The notes under the pieces: generated by a model | The model's database searches: none | The model's input: the letters and a program-made list of their open reading frames with translations, nothing else | Told to the model about the DNA's origin: nothing | Translations under genes and position numbers: made by a program | Part shown: positions 16,591 to 24,178 of the stretch, in pieces | How positions within the stretch are numbered: position 1 is the first letter of the stretch | Layout of the letters: each line of letters starts with the position of its first letter | Assembly: GCA_947066815.1 (NCBI GenBank) | Contig: CAMSZT010000032.1 | Span: 1 to 36,714 of the forward strand | Length of the DNA: 36,714 nucleotides | Reading direction: 5' to 3' | Origin: an uncultured Lachnotalea sp. | GTDB lineage: Bacteria > Bacillota > Clostridia > Lachnospirales > Lachnospiraceae

Positions 16591-18339
16591 ATGGATACCG
16601 GAAGAGAAAAACTGAGAGCCCTGTGGCAGGATAAACGTCCCTGGAGGATCCGTCTGCCGCTGGCGGCGCTCTGCGCCTTTGCCTGTGTATTTACCTTCCT
16701 GATCTTCGGTCCCTGTGAGATCTATGCCCAGAATGCCCAGGAGATGACGTTTCCCTTTTCGGTCCTTCTGCGGGGACTGCTTGGCGTCGCGGCGCTCGTT
16801 TTTGCGGCGCTGTTCGGGATCCTGATCCTTTTACGGGGGAAGGTCTTTAACCTTGCGGTCAGTTTTCTTTTTGCGGTGACGCTGGCCGGGTATCTGCAGG
16901 GGAATTTCTGGAACACCGACCACGGGGCTCTGACCGGGGATGCGGTAAACTGGCTGCGATATAAAGTCCCCATGCTCGTAAACGGCGCCGCCTGGCTGTG
17001 CGTGTTTGCCGCCGTATTCCTTCTGCTGTATTTCAGCCGCAGGATGTGGACAAGAGCGGTCAGGCTGATCTGTGTGGTCCTGGTCGGCGCGCAGCTGGTG
17101 GCGCTCCTGTCCTTGACCATGGGGAGCGGCTCCTATCGGCTCTGGAGGGCCGGGCGGGAGAAGGAAGGGCTCACGAGGGACGGCATTTATGAGGTATCCG
17201 GGAAGAAAAATGTGATCGTGTTCCTGATGGACCGTCTAGACAACCAGTATATGGACGCGGCGCTGGAGAAATATCCGGAGCTGGAGGAAGGGCTTGGCGG
17301 TTTCACCTATTACCATGATTTTACCGGCAGCTACGCCAATACCAGGCCGTCGATCGCCTATCTGCTGACCGGCGTCCAACATGACTATACGGTCCCCTGG
17401 GACGATTATTTCCACAAAGCGTGGACGGAGCCTGTCTACACGCTGCTGCCGGATATCCACGAGGCCGGTTATCAGACAAAGGTCTATACAGACTGCGGGT
17501 ATGTGTTCGGGGCGCCGGAGGACGTGAGCGGCTTTGTGGATAACGTCCGTGAGATCGGCAAAAAGAAGGTCCGGAAGGGGCCGATGCTCGAGAAAATGCT
17601 GGATCTGTCCTTTTACCGATATACTCCCGAGTCGATGAAGCCTTATTTTCAGATCAGTACTTCGGACCTGAACGGCATCGCGGTGTCGGAGGATGAGGCC
17701 GGGGCTGACCGGCTGTTTTCGGTGGATGACGCCGCTTTCTGGAGCGGCTACCGGGAGAATGGGCTGACCGTGGGAGAGGAGGGGAAGGGTTCCTTTCTTT
17801 TTTACCATCTGAACGGCGCCCACGATCCCTTTACCATCGACGCGGACGCGGAGCCTGCCCCCGGAGGGAGCACCAGGGAGGAGCAGATCCTCGGGAATTT
17901 CCGGATGATCTTCCGGTATATGGAGGAGCTTAAGGAGAAGGGTCTCTATGAGGACGCCACCATCATCATCACGGCGGACCACGGCCGTCCGCCCAAGCCG
18001 ACGGGCGATCTGAGCGGGATCAGCGAGAGCCGGGTGAGTACACTGATGATCAAACCTGCCGGGGAAGGGGCCGAAGGCCCCATGAAGATCTCCAACAAGC
18101 AGGTGTGCCAGGACAATCTGCGGGCCTCCATCGCCGGTTATTTCGGGCTGGACACCGGCGCGTATGGCCGGACGGTGGAATCCGTCGGGGAGCATGAGCA
18201 GATGACCAGGATCCTGTGGATGCGGACGGAGGGAAAGGGAGAGAAGAAACTGTATACCTTCGAGATCAGGGGGGACGCCAACGATTTCTCCAACTGGAAG
18301 GTGATCGGGGAGATCAAGATGCAGTATACCGGTATATAG
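16591..18339 (+). CDS. Sulfatase/LTA-synthase-like membrane phosphotransferase
   Basis: The 582-residue protein has four to five N-terminal membrane helices (to about residue 185) and a large extracytoplasmic alkaline-phosphatase-superfamily domain. The domain shows the metal aspartate in VIVFLMDRLDN, the nucleophile region YANTRPSIAYLLTG and the metal pair ITADHGRP. This architecture is shared by LtaS-like and phosphoethanolamine-transferase-like enzymes that move phospho-alcohol groups from lipids onto envelope polymers. ATG 16591 lies behind GGGAGGACAGAGG; a longer frame from 16498 would start inside repeat element 2 and is unlikely. It heads a block with teichoic-acid and choline genes, which supports an envelope role; the exact donor and acceptor are unknown. 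Confidence 0.8.
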   Translation: MDTGREKLRALWQDKRPWRIRLPLAALCAFACVFTFLIFGPCEIYAQNAQEMTFPFSVLLRGLLGVAALVFAALFGILILLRGKVFNLAVSFLFAVTLAGYLQGNFWNTDHGALTGDAVNWLRYKVPMLVNGAAWLCVFAAVFLLLYFSRRMWTRAVRLICVVLVGAQLVALLSLTMGSGSYRLWRAGREKEGLTRDGIYEVSGKKNVIVFLMDRLDNQYMDAALEKYPELEEGLGGFTYYHDFTGSYANTRPSIAYLLTGVQHDYTVPWDDYFHKAWTEPVYTLLPDIHEAGYQTKVYTDCGYVFGAPEDVSGFVDNVREIGKKKVRKGPMLEKMLDLSFYRYTPESMKPYFQISTSDLNGIAVSEDEAGADRLFSVDDAAFWSGYRENGLTVGEEGKGSFLFYHLNGAHDPFTIDADAEPAPGGSTREEQILGNFRMIFRYMEELKEKGLYEDATIIITADHGRPPKPTGDLSGISESRVSTLMIKPAGEGAEGPMKISNKQVCQDNLRASIAGYFGLDTGAYGRTVESVGEHEQMTRILWMRTEGKGEKKLYTFEIRGDANDFSNWKVIGEIKMQYTGI

Positions 18340-18340
18340 C

Positions 18341-18375
18341 GGTAACGGCCGATGCCGGCGGCATTGGCCGTTGCC
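18341..18375. repeat. Long perfect hairpin between envelope genes
   Basis: 18341-18356 pairs with 18360-18375: 16 positions including two G-U, with a three-base GGC loop. No T-run follows. It may stabilise the upstream message or attenuate read-through to the next gene. Confidence 0.7.
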
Positions 18376-18404
18376 TGATATTACTTGATAAGGAGATGTT
18401 TGCC

Positions 18405-18980
18405 ATGAGGAAGGTAGCTTCCTTTCTGTACTTTTTTGTCTGTGCTTCGTTTCTTTTTTCCGTGACGGCGCTGGCCTACATCGACCCCTCGGCCATGACC
18501 TACATCATCCAGATCATTGCCGGCGTGGCGATCGCGGCCGGAGCGGCCTTCGGCTTCTATTTCCGCAAGCTACGGAGGCGGTTTTCCCGCTTCGGGAGAA
18601 AGAAGGAGAGTGTCGTCTCCTATGAGGACGATATGGACGACGACGATACGGGCCTTGGCGACTATGAGATCGAAGGATTTGCCGGGGCATCCTCGGAGAC
18701 GGCGGCCTCCTATGCCGGGGGACCTTCCGGGGCGGCTCCTTTTGCCGGAGAATCTTTCGGGGCGGCCTCATCTGCCGGGGAGACTGCGGCGGCCTTTTCC
18801 TCTGTCCGGGAGCCGGCCTTTGGGTCCCGGACGGCAAAGGCAGATCCCTACGACGAGACCGGAGGAGAGGGGGGCCTTGCCGCGGAAAACAGGGAGCTGA
18901 GGCGGCTTTTGGCAGAGGAGCGCCGGAATGTGGAGGAGTTAAAGCGGGCGCTGCACATCTGCACGGCCCCCAGGCGGTGA
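18405..18980 (+). CDS. YIDPS-type small membrane protein with Ala/Gly repeat tail
   Basis: The 191-residue product starts at ATG 18405, nine bases after AGGAG. A signal-like helix (residues about 5-24) ends in ALAYIDPSAMTY, a motif I associate with small membrane proteins beside sulfatase-like envelope genes. A second helix (IIQIIAGVAIAAGAAFGFYF) leads to a basic stretch KLRRRFSRFGRKK, an acidic segment and four imperfect roughly 10-residue repeats (FAG/YAG/SAG units, 18678-18797). A short coiled coil ENRELRRLLAEERRNVEELKRAL closes it. The function is unknown; topology suggests a cytoplasmic coiled-coil tail on a membrane anchor. Its end overlaps the signal peptidase start (GTGA). Confidence 0.7.
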   Translation: MRKVASFLYFFVCASFLFSVTALAYIDPSAMTYIIQIIAGVAIAAGAAFGFYFRKLRRRFSRFGRKKESVVSYEDDMDDDDTGLGDYEIEGFAGASSETAASYAGGPSGAAPFAGESFGAASSAGETAAAFSSVREPAFGSRTAKADPYDETGGEGGLAAENRELRRLLAEERRNVEELKRALHICTAPRR

Positions 18981-19486
18981 GACGCCGGGGACGTCTGCTG
19001 ATCCCGCTGGCGGCGGTCCTCCTGGCGGCGCTCCTGAATGGTTTTTTCCTCCTGAACGCCTATGTGCCCTCCGGCTCTATGGAGCCGGCCATCCCCTCCG
19101 GTTCCATGGTCCTGGGAAACCGCCTGGCTTACCGCCGGAGCGCGCCGGAGGCAGGCGACGTGATCTTTTTCCGCCGCCTGGAGGCGGGGGAGAGGCGGTG
19201 CCTGGTCAAGCGCGTCATCGCCGTGCCGGGCCAGACATTTGCCCTCCAGGAGGGCAGAGTGTACATCGACGGGCAGCTTCTGGAAGAGGACTATGTGGAG
19301 CGCTTCTCCGGCGACGACTATCCGGAAACTTTTGTGCCGGAGGGCTGTTATATCGTTCTGGGGGATAACCGGACGGAGTCCGGGGATTCCCGCTTTTGGG
19401 AGGATCCTTTTGTCCGCAGAGAGGATATCCTGGCCAGAGGCATGTTCGTTTATTTTCCAAAATTTTACAGATTGCTGAGGGATTGA
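18977..19486 (+). CDS. lepB: Signal peptidase I (small)
   Basis: This 169-residue protein is a type I signal peptidase, which cleaves signal peptides from exported proteins at the outer face of the membrane. One N-terminal helix (residues 7-28) precedes the catalytic serine S34 in PSGSMEP and the catalytic lysine K78 in LVKRVIA. The box GDNRTESGDSRFW and C-terminal GMFVYFPK are also present. It starts at GTG 18977, overlapping the previous stop. Its place between the YIDPS protein and the YidC fusion suggests a cluster-specific peptidase rather than the general housekeeping one. Confidence 0.92.
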   Translation: MRRRGRLLIPLAAVLLAALLNGFFLLNAYVPSGSMEPAIPSGSMVLGNRLAYRRSAPEAGDVIFFRRLEAGERRCLVKRVIAVPGQTFALQEGRVYIDGQLLEEDYVERFSGDDYPETFVPEGCYIVLGDNRTESGDSRFWEDPFVRREDILARGMFVYFPKFYRLLRD

Positions 19487-19487
19487 T

Positions 19488-21560
19488 ATGAAGCTGATCA
19501 ACACCGTCGTGGGGGTGCCTCTTGGCTGGCTGATGTGGGCGTGCTACCAGGTCTTTTGCCATTACGGCCTGGCCCTGATCCTGTTCACGCTGCTTACCAA
19601 GGCCGTCATGTTCCCCATATCCCTGCTGGTACAGAAAAATTCCATCAAGATGGTCCGGATGAAGCCGCAGCTGGACGCCCTGCGCTACCAGTATGTGGAT
19701 GACAAGGACGCGTTTATCGACGCCCAGTCGGCGCTCTATAAAAAAGAACACTACAGCCCCATGGCGGGGGTCTGGCCGCTCCTTCTGCAGCTCCCGATCA
19801 TCTTCGGGCTGCTGGACGTGGTCTATAAGCCCTTAAAGCACATCCTGCACCTTGCGGCCCCGCTCCAGAACGCCTTTGTGGAGAAGACGGCGGAGCTTCT
19901 GGGGACCGCTGTGGGAGATCTGGGGACGACGGCCCAGCTGGCCGCGGTGGAACAGATCCGACGCGCTCCGGACGCCTTTCTGGCGATCCCGGGGGCGGGG
20001 GAGGCCGTCGCCGCGGTCCAGGGGATGCGCCTGGATCTTTTTGGCCTCGACCTCACAAAGACGCCGAGCCTCCTTACGGCGGATGCCCTGCTGCTGATCC
20101 CGCTCCTGGCGGGGGTGTCGGCGTTTCTCATGTGCTTCGTCCAGAACAAGATCAATGTGCTGCAGATCGAGCAGAATAAGCTCTCCCAGTGGGGCATGAC
20201 AGTCTTTATGATCGCCTTTTCCGGCTTCTTTGCCCTGATCGTCCCCGCGGCGGTGGGCCTCTACTGGATCTTCGGCAACCTGTTCTCCATCGGGGTCACC
20301 TATCTGGTGAACGTGGTCTATCCTCCGCAGAAATACATTGATTACAAGGCCCTGAAGGAGATGAAGCAGTCTGCCGCCGAGGAGCAGGCCAAAAAGAAGA
20401 AGAACGCTGTCCTGGCGAAGAAATATTATAAGCAGTTCTTCGAGCCGGAGAACGCAAAAAATATGAAAGTGATGTTCTACTCCGAGGGGAGCGGCTTTTA
20501 TAAATATTTCCGGAGGCTGATCGAGGCGCTCCTCAAGGATACGGACCTGACGATCCATTATGTGACCAGCGATCCTGAAGATGCCATTTTTCAGAAAAAC
20601 GAGCCCAGGATCCGGCCCTACTATGTGGACGAGACCCGCCTGATCCCGCTGATGATGAAGCTGGAGGCGGATATCGTGATCATGACCACGCCGGATCTGG
20701 AGAAATACCACATCAAGCGGTCCAGAGTCCGGAAAAATGTGGAATATATCTTCATGGATCACGGCTGCTCCAGCGACAATCTGGCCTACCGGACCGGCGC
20801 CCTCGACGCCTATGACACGCTCCTCGTGGTCAGCAGGGAGCAGGCCATCGAGGCCCGCGCCATTGAGAAGCTGCGCCACACCAAGAGAAAGCGCATTGTG
20901 GAGTGCGGCTACGGGCTGATCGACGACATGATCGATGCCTACGAGGCCATGGACAAGGTGGAAAATCCGAAAAAGACGATCCTCATCGCGCCGTCCTGGC
21001 AGTATGACAACATCATGGATTCCTGCCTGGACGATCTGGTCGGGGCTCTGTACGGAAAAGGCTACCGGATCATCATCCGCCCCCATCCCCAGTATGTGCG
21101 CCGCTTCCCCTTGCAGATGAAGGGGGTCATGGAGCGCTACCGGGACAGGATGTCGGAGGACTTTGTGATCGAGACGGATTTTTCCTCCAATGTGACGGTG
21201 TATACGGCCGACCTGGTGATCACGGACTGGAGCGGCATCTCCTTTGAGTTTTCCTTTACGACGGACAAGCCCTGCCTCTTCATCAATACGAAGCTAAAGG
21301 TGGTCAACGAGGATTATCAGAAGATCCCGCTGGTGCCCTTTGACATCACGGCCAGGTCCAAGGTGGGCCGCCAGGTGGAAAAGAGCGAGGTGAAGGACCT
21401 GGCTCCTGTGGTGGAGGAACTGCTTAGTAACCAGGAAGAATATCGGGAGCGGATCGTCGCCCTGAAAAAACAGCATTTTTACAATCTGGGACACAGCGGG
21501 GAGGTGGCTTCCCGGTATATCCGCCATCGGCTCTCCAGGCGGTATGGCCGGACAATTTGA
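19488..21560 (+). CDS. YidC/Oxa1 insertase fused to CDP-glycerol glycerophosphotransferase-like domain
   Basis: The 690-residue product combines two families. Residues 1 to about 300 are YidC/Oxa1-like: GLALILFTLLTKAVMFP with K38 near the usual groove arginine, then PMAGVWPLLLQLPIIFGLLDVVY, and late helices ending AAVGLYWIFGNLFSIG. After a lysine-rich linker (about 300-325), residues about 325-690 resemble TagB/TagF-type CDP-glycerol glycerophosphotransferases. They show IFMDHGCSSDN, IIIRPHPQY and ITDWSGISFEFSFTTDKPCLFIN, corresponding to the HG, RPHP and D-S/G-S motifs. The reading frame is continuous, with no stop or shift at the junction. The C-terminal half would be cytoplasmic. The teichoic/choline neighbours suggest polymer extension coupled to membrane insertion. 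ATG 19488 follows the signal peptidase stop by one base. Confidence 0.85.
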   Translation: MKLINTVVGVPLGWLMWACYQVFCHYGLALILFTLLTKAVMFPISLLVQKNSIKMVRMKPQLDALRYQYVDDKDAFIDAQSALYKKEHYSPMAGVWPLLLQLPIIFGLLDVVYKPLKHILHLAAPLQNAFVEKTAELLGTAVGDLGTTAQLAAVEQIRRAPDAFLAIPGAGEAVAAVQGMRLDLFGLDLTKTPSLLTADALLLIPLLAGVSAFLMCFVQNKINVLQIEQNKLSQWGMTVFMIAFSGFFALIVPAAVGLYWIFGNLFSIGVTYLVNVVYPPQKYIDYKALKEMKQSAAEEQAKKKKNAVLAKKYYKQFFEPENAKNMKVMFYSEGSGFYKYFRRLIEALLKDTDLTIHYVTSDPEDAIFQKNEPRIRPYYVDETRLIPLMMKLEADIVIMTTPDLEKYHIKRSRVRKNVEYIFMDHGCSSDNLAYRTGALDAYDTLLVVSREQAIEARAIEKLRHTKRKRIVECGYGLIDDMIDAYEAMDKVENPKKTILIAPSWQYDNIMDSCLDDLVGALYGKGYRIIIRPHPQYVRRFPLQMKGVMERYRDRMSEDFVIETDFSSNVTVYTADLVITDWSGISFEFSFTTDKPCLFINTKLKVVNEDYQKIPLVPFDITARSKVGRQVEKSEVKDLAPVVEELLSNQEEYRERIVALKKQHFYNLGHSGEVASRYIRHRLSRRYGRTI

Positions 21561-21570
21561 GAGAAGACCA

Positions 21571-21599
21571 TTGACATTTGCGCCAAAAAGGAATATGCT
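21571..21599 (+). promoter_or_regulatory. Promoter of the choline/nucleotidyltransferase operon
   Basis: A perfect TTGACA (21571-21576) and TATGCT (21594-21599) are separated by 17 bases. Transcription would begin near 21606, about 72 bases before ATG 21678. Confidence 0.8.
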
Positions 21600-21611
21600 T
21601 ATCTATGTCGT

Positions 21612-21632
21612 CCCCCGCCGGATCGGCGGGGG
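21612..21632 (+). promoter_or_regulatory. G+C-rich hairpin at the extreme 5' end of the message
   Basis: CCCCCGCCG (21612-21620) pairs perfectly with CGGCGGGGG (21624-21632) around a GAT loop. It begins only about six bases after the predicted transcription start and has no T-run, so it may act as a 5' stabiliser or regulatory leader rather than a terminator. Confidence 0.65.
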
Positions 21633-21677
21633 CAGCTTTATGGCAGCTTGTTCACGAAAAATGGAGAATAAAGTTAT

Positions 21678-23438
21678 ATGAACATTTGGGAGAGCGATGT
21701 CCTGCGCAGACTGTGGGAGAGGCCCTATGTGAACCAGAGGATCCTGGCGGAAGCCTGCGGCTTTTCTCTGGGGATGGCAAACCGGTGCTTAAAGAACCTG
21801 AAAGAGGAGGGCTATCTGGACGAAAGCTTCCGGCTGACAAAACGGGCGGAGGATGAGATCCTTGCGCGGAGGCCGAGAAATGCCGTGATCTTGGCGGCGG
21901 GCTTCGGGATGCGCATGGTCCCCATCAATATGGAGGTCCCGAAGGCGTTCCTGGAGGTAGAGGGGGAGGCGCTGATCGAGCGGATCATCCGGCAGCTCCA
22001 TGAGGCGGGCATATCGGAGATCTATGTGGTGGTCGGGTATATGAAGGAGCGGTTTGACTGCCTGATCGACCGCTTCGGCGTCCGGCTGATCGTCAATCCG
22101 GATTACGCGGTCAAAAATAACCTCTGCTCCCTGAGGAGGGTGGAAAAGTATCTGGCAAATACCTACATAGTCCCCTGCGACATCTGGTGCGCCGAAAATC
22201 CCTTCAGCGCCTGTGAACTATATTCCTGGTATATGGTGAGCGACCGGAAGGAGGAGGGCAGCCCGGTCCGCGTAAACCGTAAAGCAGAACTGGTCACGGT
22301 TCCGGAAGATGAGAAGGGGAACGCCATGGTGGGGATCTCCTATCTTTTGGAGGAGGACGCGGGGCGGCTGAAAAAACAGATGGGATCCCTTCTTGGAAAA
22401 AAGGGCGGGGAGAGCCTGTTCTGGGAGGCTGCCCTCTGGGACAGGGGGAAGATGACCGTCCGGGCGCGGACCGTGCGGAAGGAAGCGGTGGCGGAAATCA
22501 ATACCTATGAGCAGCTTCGGGAGCTGGACGGGAATTCCAGCCAGCTGCAGTCGGATAAGCTGCAGGCGGCCGCGGCCGCCCTCGGCGTTTCCATGGAGGA
22601 GATCACCGGCATCCTGGCGCTGAAAAAGGGGATGACGAACCGCTCCTTCCTCTTTTCCTGCAGAGGGAAGGCGTACATCATGCGCGTTCCGGGGGAGGGG
22701 ACGGGACGGCTGATCGACCGCAGGGAGGAAGCGGCGGTATACCGGGTGGTCCGGGGAAAGGGCATCTGCGAGGACGTCATCTCCATCGATCCGGACACCG
22801 GCTATAAGGTTTCCCATTTTATCGGGGACGCCAGGACCTGCGACCCGGAAAACCCGGTGGAGACCGCCGCCTGCATGAAAAAGCTGCGGGAGTTTCACGG
22901 ACTTTCGTTAAAGACGGACCACGAGTTTGACCTTTTCGGGCATATCGATTTCTATGAGTCCCTGTGGGATGGGCGTTCCTCCGCTTATGAAGACTACCGG
23001 CAGACGAAGGCGCATGTGTGGGCCCTGCGCCCCTTTATCGAAGGGCAGGCGGGGGAGAGGGCGCTGACCCACATCGACGCGGTGCCGGATAACTTCCTGC
23101 TTTTTGAGAATGGGAAAGGGGAGGAGGAGATCCGTCTCATCGACTGGGAATACGCGGCCATGCAGGATCCCCATGTGGACATCGCCATGTTCTGCATCTA
23201 CTCCCTGTATGACCGGGAACAGGTCGACCGGCTCATCGGGCAGTACTTTACGGAAGGATGCCCCGAGGGGACGAGGATCAAGATCTACTGCTATATCGCG
23301 GTCTGCGGACTGCTCTGGAGCAACTGGTGCGAGTACAAGCGGAGTCTGGGAGTCGAATTCGGAGAATATTCCCTGCGCCAGTACCGCTATGCGAAAGATT
23401 ATTACCGCATCGCGGCGGAGGCGATCGGGATCAGATAA
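21678..23438 (+). CDS. Winged-helix / LicC-like nucleotidyltransferase / LicA-like choline kinase fusion
   Basis: This 586-residue protein has three parts. Residues 1 to about 66 form a winged-helix-like domain (NQRILAEACGFSLGMANRCLKNLKEEGYL). Residues about 68-285 are a sugar-phosphate-type nucleotidyltransferase, with ILAAGFGMRM (71-80) and the lysine of VPKAFLEV, similar to LicC, which makes CDP-choline from CTP and phosphocholine. Residues about 300-586 are a choline/ethanolamine kinase (LicA type), with the catalytic loop H465-I-D467 through N472 and DWEYA (D489). One chain could therefore phosphorylate choline and activate it. It heads an operon with a second nucleotidyltransferase and a BCCT transporter. 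The winged helix may bind DNA and autoregulate, or be structural. Choline rather than ethanolamine is inferred from context. Confidence 0.85.
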   Translation: MNIWESDVLRRLWERPYVNQRILAEACGFSLGMANRCLKNLKEEGYLDESFRLTKRAEDEILARRPRNAVILAAGFGMRMVPINMEVPKAFLEVEGEALIERIIRQLHEAGISEIYVVVGYMKERFDCLIDRFGVRLIVNPDYAVKNNLCSLRRVEKYLANTYIVPCDIWCAENPFSACELYSWYMVSDRKEEGSPVRVNRKAELVTVPEDEKGNAMVGISYLLEEDAGRLKKQMGSLLGKKGGESLFWEAALWDRGKMTVRARTVRKEAVAEINTYEQLRELDGNSSQLQSDKLQAAAAALGVSMEEITGILALKKGMTNRSFLFSCRGKAYIMRVPGEGTGRLIDRREEAAVYRVVRGKGICEDVISIDPDTGYKVSHFIGDARTCDPENPVETAACMKKLREFHGLSLKTDHEFDLFGHIDFYESLWDGRSSAYEDYRQTKAHVWALRPFIEGQAGERALTHIDAVPDNFLLFENGKGEEEIRLIDWEYAAMQDPHVDIAMFCIYSLYDREQVDRLIGQYFTEGCPEGTRIKIYCYIAVCGLLWSNWCEYKRSLGVEFGEYSLRQYRYAKDYYRIAAEAIGIR

Positions 23439-23453
23439 GGAGGACAAAAGAAA

Positions 23454-24164
23454 ATGAGCAGGGTGGCGCGGGCTATTATCGTCGCGGCGGGGAGGGGGAC
23501 ACGGATGTATCCGGTCACCTGCAAAACCCCCAAGCCGCTGGTCAGGGTAGGCGGCGTCCGCATGATCGACACGATCATACGAGGGCTTGAGGAAAACGGG
23601 ATCTCGGAGATCCATATCGTAGTCGGGTATCTGAAGGAACAGTTTGAGGCGCTCACGGAGGAGTATCCGGGCGTGAGCCTGATCGAGAACCCTTACTACG
23701 CAGAATGCAATAACATTTCGTCCCTGTACGCTGCCAGAGAGTACCTGGAAGATGTGATGATCCTGGACGGAGACCAGGTGATCCGCTGTCCGAAGGTGCT
23801 GTCTCCGGAATTTGAACGGTCCGGCTACCAGGCCGTCTGGACGGACACCCACACGGACGAATGGCTTTTGACCGTGCGGGGAGGGCTGGTCGCCTCCTGC
23901 AGCAGGACCGGAGGCGCGGGAGGATGGCAGCTCTTCAGTGTCTCACGCTGGGACAAGGAAGACGGAAGACGGCTTCGGAAACACCTGGAGGCCGAGTTTG
24001 AGGAGAGACGGAACCGCCAGATCTACTGGGATGACATCGCCCTGTTCCGATACCCGCAGGAGTACCGTCTGGGGATCTTTCCGATGGAGCCGGGGGACAT
24101 TTTGGAAGTAGACAGTCTGGAGGAACTGGCACAGCTGGATTCCAGCTATCAAAAATATTTATGA
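23454..24164 (+). CDS. LicC-like CTP:phosphocholine cytidylyltransferase family protein
   Basis: The 236-residue product is a stand-alone nucleotidyltransferase. It has IIVAAGRGTRMYPVTCKTPKPL (the nucleotide loop and lysine), a VVGYLKEQFEAL strand-helix, ENPYYAECNNISSLY and the metal site MILDGDQVI. The ECNNISSLY segment is like LicC-type cytidylyltransferases and similar to NNLCSLRR in the fused enzyme upstream. AAGGAGG lies before ATG 23454. The gene is 15 bases after the fusion gene and overlaps a possible start of the BCCT gene. Two nucleotidyltransferases in one operon suggest two substrates (for example choline and another phospho-alcohol or sugar) or a division of labour. Confidence 0.8.
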   Translation: MSRVARAIIVAAGRGTRMYPVTCKTPKPLVRVGGVRMIDTIIRGLEENGISEIHIVVGYLKEQFEALTEEYPGVSLIENPYYAECNNISSLYAAREYLEDVMILDGDQVIRCPKVLSPEFERSGYQAVWTDTHTDEWLLTVRGGLVASCSRTGGAGGWQLFSVSRWDKEDGRRLRKHLEAEFEERRNRQIYWDDIALFRYPQEYRLGIFPMEPGDILEVDSLEELAQLDSSYQKYL

Positions 24165-24178
24165 CGGGAGGAGACCAT

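Noticed and set aside
19833-21086. Minus-strand 417-codon frame
   Set aside because: Antisense shadow of the YidC fusion gene, with histidine/arginine/leucine-rich sequence and no ribosome-binding site.
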